DNA of 64,000 nucleotides, taken from the NCBI GenBank assembly GCA_000415965.1, contig KE356560.1, forward strand, positions 3,074,428 through 3,138,427, written 5' to 3'. The position numbers and the translations under genes are program-made. The DNA is from Haloquadratum walsbyi J07HQW1 (GTDB lineage: Archaea > Halobacteriota > Halobacteria > Halobacteriales > Haloferacaceae). Positions 46,410-56,596 of this stretch are shown in pieces (the first letter of the stretch is position 1; each line of letters begins with the position of its first letter). Under the pieces are notes generated by a model that worked only from the letters and a program-made list of their open reading frames with translations, was not told the origin of the DNA and searched no databases.

Positions 46410-47466
46410 CAGTCGTCACCTCTGTGCTGTCGTTACCTTCAGTAGCAGCCATACCACCGCGTTCGTAATATTTCATCTCACTTGCATACTCTTTGAGTGT
46501 TCCAGTCACTCCATTGGGAAAGCCAATGACAGTGCCAATCACAACAACTCCGAGCAGGACGAGCTGCCAGCCGACAAAAGCGGTTTCGACGTACTCAATA
46601 ACGACATGAAGTCCAAACGCACCGATAATCGGTCCGGCGACCGTTCCGGATCCTCCAATCAATGCCATCGCAATCAGCTCGACATTCCATGCAGCATTGT
46701 ATGCTGTCTGTGGATTAATGAATGTATTAAATAGGCTGTATCCTCCTCCAGCAAGCCCGGTGAAAAACGCCGATAATACCCAAGCAGCCGTCTTGTAATA
46801 TGTTGTGTTGAATCCCATTGCAGTTGCTTTTTTTTCATCGTCACGGATGGCATTGAGGACAAACCCAAATCGGGTATTCGAGAGATAATAAACAACAGCC
46901 GCTTCAGTGATCAACACAGCGAAAAAGAAGTAATAAAACACCGTTCCAGATGGTGTTTGAAGAAGAATCTTGCCACTTGCACCACCGGTGATATCAAGAA
47001 TTCGTGATATCTGTTGTGTCGCTAAGAGCACACCTAACGTTGCGATGGCAAAGTAATGTCCTCGGAGCCGAAGAACAGCAGCACCAATGATTACAGCGGA
47101 TCCGACAGCAATTCCCGCAGCAGCAATCATCGCAACGGGAAGTACAACGCTGAAGTCCTTCGTCAGAATGGCTGTCGTATACGCCCCAATTCCAAAGAAC
47201 GCCATATTACCAAAGCTTGGATAACCTGTCTGCCCACCGATAATATCCCATGACAGTGCCAAGATAGCGAATAAAAACATCTCGGAAATAACGGTCATGT
47301 AGTAGCCTTGTTTGAGCCCTAAAATCGGAGGTAATGCGCCGACGGCGGTCCCGATCAATAACAGCGTCCACGCGTGGTCATCACAAAAGCCGAAAAGTTG
47401 ATCAACAAGACCGGGTGGTATAAGTGAGCGGAATAGTCCACTTTCCTCAGATTCATTTGCACTCAT
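46402..47466 (-). CDS. livM: Branched-chain amino acid ABC transporter permease LivM
   Basis: 354 residues with about nine hydrophobic helices. Contains the family motifs GQTGYPSFGNMAFFGIGAYT and the EAA-type loop SNTRFGFVLNAIRDDEKKATAMGFN. N-terminal and C-terminal ends are polar, the latter acidic (ATEGNDSTEVTTDE). Overlaps livH by four bases. Confidence 0.92.
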   Translation of the reverse strand: MSANESEESGLFRSLIPPGLVDQLFGFCDDHAWTLLLIGTAVGALPPILGLKQGYYMTVISEMFLFAILALSWDIIGGQTGYPSFGNMAFFGIGAYTTAILTKDFSVVLPVAMIAAAGIAVGSAVIIGAAVLRLRGHYFAIATLGVLLATQQISRILDITGGASGKILLQTPSGTVFYYFFFAVLITEAAVVYYLSNTRFGFVLNAIRDDEKKATAMGFNTTYYKTAAWVLSAFFTGLAGGGYSLFNTFINPQTAYNAAWNVELIAMALIGGSGTVAGPIIGAFGLHVVIEYVETAFVGWQLVLLGVVVIGTVIGFPNGVTGTLKEYASEMKYYERGGMAATEGNDSTEVTTDE

Positions 47467-48350
47467 TGTCCAGCCTCTTCACCAAAGAGTCCATTTGGTT
47501 TCACAATAAGTAATACGATGAGTAGACTGAAACTTACAGCGAGCGTCCACTGTGAGGAAATAAATCCAGCGGTAAGTTCTTCAACTGTTCCAAGCATCAG
47601 ACCGCCGATAAATACACCAGGAATCGAACCGACGCCACCAAAGACAACAATGACGAAACTCTTCAATGTGTAAATAAGTCCCATCTGTGGTTGAATATTC
47701 AAGATTGTCGCAATGAATGCGCCAGCACCACCGGCGACGGCTGAGGAGATGCCGAATGTCATCGCACGCGTATGCTCAACATCAATCCCGACGAGTGCTG
47801 CTGCCTCAGGATTTTGTGAAACAGCACGGATTGCGCGACCAGTTCGTGTCCGCTGAAGGAATATATATAAGACGACAGTTAATCCAGTTGCACCAATGAA
47901 TGATATCAGTTTCATTTTTGGAATTACGATTCCGGCAGCGCTCAGTGATGTATCGGTAAACAGTATCTGAATCGCTCGCGGGTTTGCCGACCACGCTTGA
48001 ATGGCGAGTTGTTGAATCGCGATACTGATACCGAATGTAACCAACAGCGTAAGGAAGATATCCGTGCCAATGACACGTGAGACAAGAACACGCTGGAGTG
48101 CATAACCAATGACAAAGATGAGTGCAATGACAAGGGGAATAGTGAGCAAAAACAGCGTTATTGATCCCTCAGCATCACCGGTCAGGAAGCTCAACATCCA
48201 GTATGAACTGTATCCACCGAGCATTACCATCTCGCCATGTGCAAGATTAATAATATCAACAACGCCCCAAATAAGGGCGAATCCAACAGCGACTGCAGTA
48301 AAGAGCGCACCGACGAGAAGTCCGTTAACGACGAACTGCGTTATTGCCAT
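47463..48350 (-). CDS. livH: Branched-chain amino acid ABC transporter permease LivH
   Basis: 295 residues starting at MAITQFVVNGLLVGALF; an upstream extension to 48473 is unlike the family and would overlap livK. About eight hydrophobic helices, with GVVDIINLAHGEMVMLGGY, RTGRAIRAVSQNPEAAALVGID (EAA loop) and GGVGSIPGVFIGG. It begins four bases after the livK stop. Confidence 0.93.
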   Translation of the reverse strand: MAITQFVVNGLLVGALFTAVAVGFALIWGVVDIINLAHGEMVMLGGYSSYWMLSFLTGDAEGSITLFLLTIPLVIALIFVIGYALQRVLVSRVIGTDIFLTLLVTFGISIAIQQLAIQAWSANPRAIQILFTDTSLSAAGIVIPKMKLISFIGATGLTVVLYIFLQRTRTGRAIRAVSQNPEAAALVGIDVEHTRAMTFGISSAVAGGAGAFIATILNIQPQMGLIYTLKSFVIVVFGGVGSIPGVFIGGLMLGTVEELTAGFISSQWTLAVSFSLLIVLLIVKPNGLFGEEAGQ

Positions 48351-48354
48351 CAGT

Positions 48355-49672
48355 TTAGCGCTCGTTCCAATCAGGCATTGGATAGATAGGTGCTGATTGG
48401 GCAACGTTTTCAGGATACGTAATCTGTAATCCCGGTTCTGGTTGCCACTGATAAATAAGCATATTCTTGTCAATCACACCAGTATCATCAAATGAAACGG
48501 TGCCATACACCGTTGAAAACTCTGCCTGACGGATATGATTCCGGACTGAGGTAGGATTGATTTCGTCGACGTTCTGGAATGCATTGACAAACGTTATAAT
48601 CACAGCCTCACCAGCCGCGCTGTGGTAATCAGGAGCATACTCATAATTACTCTCGATTGCGGAGACGAAGTCGCCTGTTGCGCCGTAAACTGGATCCTCA
48701 AAATTAGCGTTTATTGCCCACGAGGAGGGACCATACATGTAATTTCCGTTTGTGCCGACCTCGTCTTTGAACGACTCGTTCAGACTGCCAACGGTCCCCA
48801 TTGCTGCATCAACATTCAGCCCTTGACTTTCCATCTGACTGGCAAGGATGATATTGTGTTTTTGATGTGCACAGAGAAGCAAGATATCGGCGTCATTACT
48901 TTTGACTCGACTCAGATTCGTTGACAGATCAGATGTCCCCGTTGGGAATGTCTGATCAACGACTAACTCCAGATCAGTATTTGCGATTTTGTTTCGTGCG
49001 CCTTCGGCTGTCGACTGACTGAACGTGTCATCCTCGGCAAGAATCGCAATCGATTCTGGCGTTGGATCCTGTGCGAGACACATATCCACGTAGCTCTTTG
49101 CGTACTTATTTGCCGTTGGGAGAAGTCCAAAAATCCATTCATTCCCTTGTGCAAATATTTCTGGGCTTGCACCACCGCCTTCAACCATTGGCTTTTGATT
49201 CTGTGCAGCAACAGCACTTGCTGGGAGCGTCACTGTGCTTGAGTATGGACCCAGGAGATAATCGACATTCTCACGATCAATGAGTTCTTGATAGATACTT
49301 TTTGACGTCGATGCGTCAGTTCCATCATCTCGGAGAATCATCTCCAACTCATATGTATTTCCATCACCAGCTTCAACACCACCATTGTCGTTAATTCGCT
49401 GGATTGTCAACTCATACGCGTCTTTATATAGTTGCCCGAGATCAGCGTTCTCACCGGTGAGACTCATCGAACCGCCAAGAGTGATTGTTTCCATCCCACC
49501 AGAACTTCCGGTTGTTCCACCGCTGGCAGTCGTGTCTCCACCATTGTTTGTTTCGGTGCTCGCGCTGTCCATCGCCACCGCCACCGGCGCATCCAGCGAG
49601 TCCGGTTAGTCCGACTGCACCTGTACTTCCTGCTATCTTGAGAAACGTCCGTCTATCAGTACTCTCTGTCAT
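48355..49672 (-). pseudogene. livK: Substrate-binding protein LivK, frameshifted
   Basis: The N-terminal part from 49672 reads as a Tat lipoprotein signal (DRRTFLKIAGSTGAVG, lipobox LAGCAGGGGDG). The mature part, TLGGSMSLTGENADLGQLY through the C-terminal PIYPMPDWNER, lies in another frame that ends at 48355. The frames meet in the Gly-rich linker at about 49560-49590 (GATGGACAGCG region). The total length, 1318 bases, is one more than a multiple of three, consistent with one gained or two lost bases. The binding domain, about 395 residues, is intact, so this is either a recent mutation, a sequence error, or very rarely a recoded site. Translation from the internal ATG at 49572 would give an unexported protein. 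Confidence 0.85.
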
Positions 49673-49694
49673 AATTATCAGCGGTCTGTCTAGT

Positions 49695-49703
49695 CGATAT
49701 AAG
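49695..49703 (-). promoter_or_regulatory. TATA box of the livKHMGF operon
   Basis: On the minus strand CTTATATCG lies 23-31 bases upstream of the livK ATG (49672), the expected -27 position for a leaderless haloarchaeal transcript. No Shine-Dalgarno sequence follows it. Confidence 0.5.
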
Positions 49704-49948
49704 ACCTACAGTGGGTAGGGTCTATCACGGTAATAAATGTTGATAATTAATGAGAGGATAGCCTCATGAGTAGGATCCGAGTCGATTCACTCAGTAGTTC
49801 TCATCGCAGCACAACGCTTGGTCTAGTGTAGCATGACACATATTATATTGACGGACTGGAGGATACTGCATCGATGTTGTCGCCTCTGTCTTCGATTGAT
49901 GATGCTAGGAGGTAGAATTATGATGGATTATCTCTTTGAGTATAATAC

Positions 49949-50182
49949 ATGGACGAAAGCGAGTACGAACATCTTACCACATCACTGACGCCACATGAAT
50001 CCGCTGGCGGGGTGACAACATATCGGAACACTGTCAGTATTTCCTGTCCAGCATGTGATGACCCATTTGATGATTTGGTAATCTGTGAAGACGACTACAA
50101 TAGTCTTGAACTTACTATGTTACTTGATCTGTGCATCACAACACATGGAGATGAGGTATTATTATTCACGCACAAACACTAG
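49949..50182 (+). CDS. Small CxxC protein (DUF7385-like)
   Basis: 77 residues. SCPACDDPFDDLVICEDD provides one Cys-x2-Cys pair, and the C-terminus EVLLFTHKH fits a haloarchaeal family with the pattern CPACxxPF...LLFTH that I recall as DUF7385. Function unknown. It stands alone between the liv operon and the RNB gene. Confidence 0.6.
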   Translation: MDESEYEHLTTSLTPHESAGGVTTYRNTVSISCPACDDPFDDLVICEDDYNSLELTMLLDLCITTHGDEVLLFTHKH

Positions 50183-50327
50183 TAAATACTCATATGTATG
50201 ACGGATGATAGACAATATGTGATGTCTGAGGAAAGATATCTAACCAGTAGCGAATCATTTCTTGTGACTCATAAAATACTCAGTTATAATCTGATGAATG
50301 ATTATCAGCAACTAAGAGTCACGTAGC

Positions 50328-51656
50328 TTATCGATTTGGAGGAAGCCCCTCGTCATCAACAATGTTTCCGGCATCATCAACCGTGACGACGCCGCGATTG
50401 TTAATCGCATATGGGTCAATCCCCTGTTCTTCAAGAAATTGCTTATATAACCGCTCGGCTGTTTCGGCATCCTTCTGTCGCTCCGAGGCACGGTCACAGA
50501 GTGCAATAAGATCTTCTGGAACAGCATTCTCATGAACAATCCAATGATTGATGAGATCTGAGAGTCGTCGAATTGGCGATGTAAAATGTCCGTAAATATC
50601 GAAGTTTAATGCATAATGACCACCAAACGGATCATTCATGTATTTTGCCCGCGGCATAACCTTGAGTACGGCTCGTTGAATCTTATCAAGTGCACGAGGT
50701 TTTGAACTCTCAAGCGCACTATTCACTGCCTTTCGTGGTTCATCCCATGCAGTTGATGAGATTTCAACTCCGTCAAGTTCTGTAATCTCACGAAGTGCTT
50801 CATCCCATTGTGTCGGAGTTGGCTGTGGGTGGACACGATACATCGCTTCAACACCTCGGTTCCACATCAACTCATGCGTAACAGCCTTATTGGCTTTTAG
50901 CATGCATTCTTCGATGATTGTGTGTGCGCGGTCGCGACTCGGATTTAATACTAATGACCCGTCTTCCTTTCGTTGTTCATGTAATCGGTCAGCAAGTTCG
51001 TATGCGAGTTTATTTTCATCATGTAAATCGGCGTCAGAGTTCTCAAGATGGTTCTCACACTCGGTGTATGTTAACCGAGCATCAGAATGGATAACAGATT
51101 TATAGATATCAAGTTCCTCAAACGAGAGCGTCTCTTTTGAGATTTCCATCTCGACGGTATGTGCAAGTCGGTCCTCTTCTGGAACGAGTGAGCAGACCGT
51201 CTCTGCCAGCACTGGCGGAAGCATATGGATCGTGTATGCCGGTAGATACACAGTATTTCCTCGTTCAACAGCCTCAGCCCACATCTCAGAATCTGGGTGG
51301 ACATAATGACTGACATCGGCAATATGAACCCATAACGTGTAGGTCTCATCGTTCTCGCGAATGCTGAGTGCATCATCAAAATCCTGTGCATCAACAGGAT
51401 CTGTTGTCCACGTCGTCAAGTCACGAAGGTCCGTTCGCGACTCAAGTTCATGTTGTATTTCTTCATCAACGTCCTCAGTTCGTGCTTTTGCTTCCTGACG
51501 AACAGCATTTGGAAACGCATCATGAATGTCGAACTCTTCGAAGAGTTCCTCTCGTTTCTCTTGCAGTCGACGAGCGAGATCAACAGAAATCTCAACAGGA
51601 CCCTGCCCAGCGGCTGTCCCTGCCTCCGACTGTGATTGTTGTGCATTATTGGACAT
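50328..51656 (-). CDS. RNB-domain exoribonuclease (RNase II/R-like)
   Basis: 442 residues starting at MSNNAQQSQSEAGT. The catalytic RNB domain fills most of the protein: TDPVDAQDFDDALSI (metal-binding Asp cluster), VHIADVSHYV, YTIHMLPPVLAET, and CMLKANKAV. The N-terminal cold-shock and C-terminal S1 domains of bacterial RNase R are absent, as usual for the short haloarchaeal form. It degrades RNA 3' to 5'. The ATG at 51707 would add 17 unrelated residues. Confidence 0.9.
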   Translation of the reverse strand: MSNNAQQSQSEAGTAAGQGPVEISVDLARRLQEKREELFEEFDIHDAFPNAVRQEAKARTEDVDEEIQHELESRTDLRDLTTWTTDPVDAQDFDDALSIRENDETYTLWVHIADVSHYVHPDSEMWAEAVERGNTVYLPAYTIHMLPPVLAETVCSLVPEEDRLAHTVEMEISKETLSFEELDIYKSVIHSDARLTYTECENHLENSDADLHDENKLAYELADRLHEQRKEDGSLVLNPSRDRAHTIIEECMLKANKAVTHELMWNRGVEAMYRVHPQPTPTQWDEALREITELDGVEISSTAWDEPRKAVNSALESSKPRALDKIQRAVLKVMPRAKYMNDPFGGHYALNFDIYGHFTSPIRRLSDLINHWIVHENAVPEDLIALCDRASERQKDAETAERLYKQFLEEQGIDPYAINNRGVVTVDDAGNIVDDEGLPPNR

Positions 51657-51922
51657 AGCGGTGTTACTCGGGACGTACAGATAGTCGTGTCGCACACGCA
51701 AATTCACTTCCCCGACTTGCCCACAAGTATACTCTCCATAGATGATTCAGGTTACTGAGTGAACAAGATGGGATGTCTCAACAATGATCCTGAAATATCC
51801 CTCAGGAACTAATGTGTGTTATCTGAAAGAAGATATCTGGTATCACTTGCAACGAGCTTCATGTGATTATATAATACATATGTAAGATTCGAAGCAATGT
51901 CGGTGAGGTGAGTCGGTCGGTA

Positions 51923-52273
51923 CTAAGACCCAGATTGTGAGTTTGAGTTTGAGTTTGAATCAGGAGTGGACTCGCCATCAGATTGCGCTTCGATGGTCCC
52001 AAAGTACTGTGTGAGAAATTCAGATTGAGAAAGTGAGTGTGACTGTGATGTTATTGTTTCCTCAATTTCGATTAACATCGATTCAAGACCATCCCGGGGT
52101 TGATGACACAACTCCCGGTAACAACCCTTGCATAGATACTCGAAATCCTTTCCATGTCGCTCCCATCGATTGCCTTGTTTGTCGTATTCGCGTGCTTCCG
52201 TGCGCTCAATGGACACCCCACAGGCGACACAGGTAACCGTCGTTTGATTCCCATTACTCCGGGATCCCCACAT
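51923..52273 (-). CDS. Zn-finger protein (DUF7562-like)
   Basis: 116 residues from MWGSRSNGNQTTVTCVACG. Two Cys pairs, CVAC and CKGC, frame a basic segment (EYDKQGNRWERHGKDFEYL). The C-terminus is low complexity (SNSNSNSQSGS) made by a six-base repeat at about 51930-51960. Family name from memory; probable nucleic-acid-binding zinc protein. Divergent from the PUA gene. Confidence 0.65.
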   Translation of the reverse strand: MWGSRSNGNQTTVTCVACGVSIERTEAREYDKQGNRWERHGKDFEYLCKGCYRELCHQPRDGLESMLIEIEETITSQSHSLSQSEFLTQYFGTIEAQSDGESTPDSNSNSNSQSGS

Positions 52274-52399
52274 ACTCCCCCGGATGAACCGCCTGCACTT
52301 ATTTTTTAATTTTATATCAGTCTGCGTTTCACCGATGAACTCTGTCAACAGACATCAGTGTCGGGTTACTTATCTGGTGGGATGTCTTTCCGCACGACA

Positions 52400-52882
52400 A
52401 TGCAAGTTAAATCGAGACATCACCTTCGCGCGGATGAAATTGATACCTTGACAACGGCAATCGAACAGACCACTGGTGTTGCACTTGATGCAGAGACATA
52501 CGAACTCGTTGAACTTGATGACGTATCGTATGATGTCGTTTTGACAGATGATAATCTTGATGTGGTGAGATTTGATGATGATGAGCCATTTCTTACTGTG
52601 CAGGGGGCAAATCGATACAACCCCACACAGTCGCTTGTCACTGTTGACGCTGGGGCAATCTCATTCGTGAGCAATGGGGCCGACGTGATGCGACCGGGGA
52701 TTGTTGATGCTGGAACGGCAATTGATGTTGATGATCTTGTATTGATTGTCGAGGAAACGCATGATAAGATCCTTGCTGTTGGTCGCGCACTTGTTGATGG
52801 AGATGAGATGATTGGTGAGAGTGGGAAAGTCGTTGAATCAATTCATCATGTCGGTGATGACCTCTACTCATTTACTGTCTGA
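52400..52882 (+). CDS. PUA-domain RNA-binding protein (MCT-1/Tma20-like)
   Basis: 160 residues from MQVKSRHHLRADEID. The N-terminal domain resembles the MCT-1/pre-PUA fold; the C-terminal PUA domain includes VTVDAGAISFVSNGADVMRPGIVDA (the GA.....GA.vm.PGI signature). In eukaryotes such proteins act in translation re-initiation and tRNA recycling; an archaeal ribosome role is inferred. ATGs at 52358 and 52382 are possible but less like the family. Confidence 0.87.
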   Translation: MQVKSRHHLRADEIDTLTTAIEQTTGVALDAETYELVELDDVSYDVVLTDDNLDVVRFDDDEPFLTVQGANRYNPTQSLVTVDAGAISFVSNGADVMRPGIVDAGTAIDVDDLVLIVEETHDKILAVGRALVDGDEMIGESGKVVESIHHVGDDLYSFTV

Positions 52883-53245
52883 GTAAGTGATGTGACTCCG
52901 CTAACACGTATGAGAGCATTGTCGATCCCAGGTGTCACATTGATACGTGCGTACGCAAAGATCAACGTGCGTATTAACTGTCAGTCGGAATCGGTGCCAT
53001 TGTAACTCTCGTAATTGAGAACTGAACAAACCAAAATCGACACGGAAGAGAATAAAACGCAGCGCCGAAACTGGGATTTTAATTTTGATGAGCGTAAGAT
53101 TGCATCTTAACGGTCATATTGCAAATTACTGTTAGGTGCCATCTCAACAGATCGAACGTTTCGTGAGTATCGTCGTGTCAATATTCGATCACATCGATTT
53201 CTTACCCAGATGAGCAATCGATCGAAGGCTTCTGCAGAATAAGGA
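52883..53245. other. Intergenic region, nothing recognised
   Basis: About 360 AT-rich bases between the PUA gene and the 3' end of cdc48, which converge here. No coding or RNA feature recognised. Confidence 0.4.
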
Positions 53246-55474
53246 TTACTGGAATCCAATCCGTCCGTCCTGTCGTCCACCAGCAAGGCGATTCTGCGTT
53301 CCGCCCTTGAATTCTTCTCGCATGTCCTCATAGTAGCTCATGAGGTCATCAGTAATCGTCGGTCGCACGGACTCCATTGCCTTTCGGAAGTGACGCATCT
53401 CGATTTCCTGCGCATCACCATCTTCACGAAGCGCTTCAATCGCAGCTTCACGCGCAATTGATTCGAGATCAGATCCGACGTAGCCATCAGTGATTTCTGC
53501 AATCTCTCTAAGACTCACATCCGGCGCAAGTGGTGAATCACGGGTATGAATCTTTAGAATCTGCTCACGACCTTCCTCACCAGGCTGACCAATAAGCACT
53601 AACCGGTCGAATCGACCTGAACGGATGAGTGCTGGGTCGATCATATCTGGTCGGTTGGTCGCAGCAATGACCATTACGTTTCCATTTTCCTCAAGCCCAT
53701 CAAGTTCTGTGAGTAGCTGATTGACAACTCGTTCGGAAACATTATTGCCTGTTTCACCCCCCCGACTTGGGGCAAGACTATCGAGTTCGTCGAAGAAGAT
53801 AACGGTCGGGCTGACCTGTCGTGCTTTCCGGAATGTCTGTCGAATCGCTTTTTCTGACTCACCAACCCATTTTGAGAGTAACTGCGGACCGCGCACTGAG
53901 ATAAAGTTTGCATTTGTCTCATTCGCAACAGCCTTTGCGATGAGTGTCTTGCCTGTTCCTGGCGGACCATATAACAAGACCCCTTTGGGTGCGTCGATAC
54001 CCATTCGTTCGAAGCGACCACGAGATGTAATTGGCCACTCAACGCTTTCTTTTACCTTCTGGGTTGGACCTTCGAGTCCCCCAACGTCATCCCATGAGAC
54101 CTTTGGTAACTCAACAAGGACCTCACGCATCGCAGAGGGCTCAACATCAGCAAGCGCGTCATTGAAGTCAGCGCGCTTGACAATCATTCGATCGATAAGA
54201 CTTGGAGGAACGTCTTCCTCATCGAGATCGATTTCTGGCAGATATCGCCGCAGCGCTTTCATTGCTGCCTCTTTTGTCAGTGACTCGATGTCAGCGCCAA
54301 CAAAGCCGTGAGTCTCATCTGCGAGATAATCGAGTGAGACATCATCGGAAAGCGGCATCCCACGGGTGTGAATCTGCAGGATTTCCTTGCGACCGACTTC
54401 GTCAGGCACTCCAATTTCGATTTCACGGTCAAATCGTCCTGGGCGACGGAGTGCAGGATCAACACTATCGACACGATTCGTCGCGCCAATCACAATAACC
54501 TGCCCACGGGTCTCAAGCCCATCCATCATTGTCAGTAACTGTGCAACAACTCGGCGCTCAACCTCCCCAGTGACATCCTCGCGTTTTGGCGCGATTGAGT
54601 CGAGTTCATCGATGAAAATAATTGATGGTGACTCCTCGGTCGCATCCTCGAATATCTCACGGAGTTGCTGTTCGGATTCACCGTAGTATTTTGAGATGAT
54701 CTCTGGACCGGCAATCGAGAAGAAGCTTGCAGATGTCTCATTTGCAACAGCCTTCGCGAGGAGTGTCTTCCCCGTTCCTGGTGGACCATGGAGTAACACA
54801 CCCTGTGGTGGTTCGATTCCCAATTTCTTGAAAATTTGCGGGTGCTTCATCGGTAGCTCAACCATCTCTCGAACGCGTTGAATCTCGTTTTGGAGTCCAC
54901 CGATATCTTCGTAGGTTATTCCACCACCAGTCTTTTCAAATCCTGAGATCGGCTCTTCACGGAGCTCAACCTCTGTATCTTCAGTCACCAAACAGACGCC
55001 ATCCGGTTCCGTGTTGACTGCAATGAGTGGGATTGCTTGACCGGGTGAGCGCATGAATGGGTGATTTGTCGATGACATTACGGGAACGATATCACGCTCG
55101 ACGACCGGACGCTTCAGAATCTGTCGTTTCACCATCCCAGCGGCATCTGAGCCAAACTGAACGCTTGCCTCCTCAGGCGGTGCTAATACGAGCTTTTCAG
55201 CTTTTGTTGTTTCAGCCTTCCGTATGGTGACACGTTCGCCGATGCTCACATCAGCATTTTGTCTTGTAAAGCCGTCGACGCGAACAGTGTCGGTATTCCA
55301 GTCTTGTCTGTCGGCGCGCCATACCTTTGCGGCGGTCGTATCTGCGCCTTCGATCTCGATAATATCGCCTGGTGAAAGTTTCAGATGGAGTAGCGTGTCC
55401 GGGTCAAGACGGGCGATACCGCGCCCTGAGTCATTTGGGTACGCTTTCGCCACTTCAAGTTGGACTTCGTTCAT
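53246..55474 (-). CDS. cdc48: CDC48/VAT-type AAA+ ATPase
   Basis: 742 residues starting at [20 protein letters not shown]-domain (double-psi barrel plus CDC48_2, residues about 1-190), then two AAA domains: Walker [18 protein letters not shown] and Walker [13 protein letters not shown] in D1, [17 protein letters not shown] and [12 protein letters not shown] in D2. Hexameric unfoldase that can feed the proteasome or remodel complexes, replacing the eukaryotic p97 role. Haloarchaea have several CDC48 copies; which one this is cannot be told here. The C-terminal tail has no clear HbYX motif (ends GRIGFQ). Confidence 0.95.
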   Translation of the reverse strand: MNEVQLEVAKAYPNDSGRGIARLDPDTLLHLKLSPGDIIEIEGADTTAAKVWRADRQDWNTDTVRVDGFTRQNADVSIGERVTIRKAETTKAEKLVLAPPEEASVQFGSDAAGMVKRQILKRPVVERDIVPVMSSTNHPFMRSPGQAIPLIAVNTEPDGVCLVTEDTEVELREEPISGFEKTGGGITYEDIGGLQNEIQRVREMVELPMKHPQIFKKLGIEPPQGVLLHGPPGTGKTLLAKAVANETSASFFSIAGPEIISKYYGESEQQLREIFEDATEESPSIIFIDELDSIAPKREDVTGEVERRVVAQLLTMMDGLETRGQVIVIGATNRVDSVDPALRRPGRFDREIEIGVPDEVGRKEILQIHTRGMPLSDDVSLDYLADETHGFVGADIESLTKEAAMKALRRYLPEIDLDEEDVPPSLIDRMIVKRADFNDALADVEPSAMREVLVELPKVSWDDVGGLEGPTQKVKESVEWPITSRGRFERMGIDAPKGVLLYGPPGTGKTLIAKAVANETNANFISVRGPQLLSKWVGESEKAIRQTFRKARQVSPTVIFFDELDSLAPSRGGETGNNVSERVVNQLLTELDGLEENGNVMVIAATNRPDMIDPALIRSGRFDRLVLIGQPGEEGREQILKIHTRDSPLAPDVSLREIAEITDGYVGSDLESIAREAAIEALREDGDAQEIEMRHFRKAMESVRPTITDDLMSYYEDMREEFKGGTQNRLAGGRQDGRIGFQ

Positions 55475-55560
55475 AATTGGAATCGCGGGGGTGCCTCCCG
55501 CCACATTTCAAGTCCTGAGATAAGTCTATGTCCGATTTGACTGATGACTTACTCAGACTG

Positions 55561-56560
55561 TGGCACTATACCTCATATTTAGCCCGGCAGATACAAATCC
55601 CTGACGCCCGCGGCAGTGAATTGTCTCGGAGTCACAATTAATTTCTGAGGCTTCCCACTCAATGATGCGGGGTGCCGACACCGAGGGAGGACGACAGTAC
55701 CCTCACGCCGACCAGGACAACGTTTCCGTTCGATGAGAGCACCCAAGACGGATTCTCCGTCGACCGGAAGCGCAATAACAATTACATCATCGAAAAACAC
55801 GCAGCTCAGAGACTGAGAGACGTGGGGTATTTGCGTCTCGCATCTTGCGTTTGTGGACGGGGAATCGGTTCTTCTCGAACTTGTGAGACCGCTCATGCTG
55901 GAGTCAGAATACCCGAATGCCCACAATCAGGACGTCCCGCGGTGGTGGAAGAAGAACCGTCGTAATCTCCGTGAGCGCGAGGCAGACCTGCTGGAGCAAT
56001 GTGAGGTGCACACGCTTAGACCGTGTGGACACACACGATGAAGACTGCAAAAAGTGACATCCTCCGGATTGGCAGTCACTCAAAGGACGGGTTCGGTGAA
56101 CTGCGAGTGAAGCTCGTCAAACCATGCTCGAATCAATGTCAGGGCTCAGAGCAAAAGACGAAGCTCACCGGGTGAGATAACTCATGCGAGACGGAAGAAT
56201 CGAGAAAAAATACGCCACAGACTAAAGATGGCAATTGTATCTTTAATATTCTCCCACCTCTTCAGGGGTGTCTTTTCCGCATAAGTCCACAGCATCCCAC
56301 CGTGGCGTTTGAGCCGCTGTCGAGGAGAATCTGAGAGAAATCCTGACGGACTGAGACGCCGACCGGGATCGCCGATCGGGTCACAGGGGCTGCTCAAACC
56401 GGGGCAACTCGTCGTCGGCATACCCAGTTGCTCGGGATGAGACTCCTAACTCTCAACGATGGAAGCAATCGTGCTTCGCCCTGTCCATCTCATCAGGACG
56501 ACTTATGAGTAAGAGACAGGGCTTCAGCCGTGGGCTTTGGCTTCCGCTTTGAACTACTGT
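55561..56560. other. Region of decayed genes and insertion debris
   Basis: Roughly 1 kb between cdc48 and larC. Plus-strand 55850-56040 carries a protein-like piece (RWWKKNRRNLREREADLLEQ), followed by 56038-56176 (MKTAKSDILRIGSHSKDGFG), neither matching a family I know. 56240-56420 is GC-rich and open on the minus strand. The right end near 56515-56550 (GGCTTCAGCCGTGGGCTTTGG) looks like an IS605-type right-end hairpin. Probably several nested remnants. Confidence 0.4.
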
Positions 56561-56596
56561 AACAACTGATATGTGGTTACAGGCGGAGACAAAACT

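Noticed and set aside
49451..49672. A separate 73-residue secreted peptide before livK
   Set aside because: Its first half is plainly the Tat lipoprotein signal of LivK; the rest is out-of-frame reading of the linker.
53107..53331. Minus-strand 74-residue frame overlapping the cdc48 stop
   Set aside because: Most of it lies inside cdc48 in another frame and the rest is AT-rich spacer; no protein-like motif.
53721..54311. Long plus-strand frames across cdc48
   Set aside because: Opposite-strand shadows of the conserved AAA domains, rich in Ser and Arg with no motifs.
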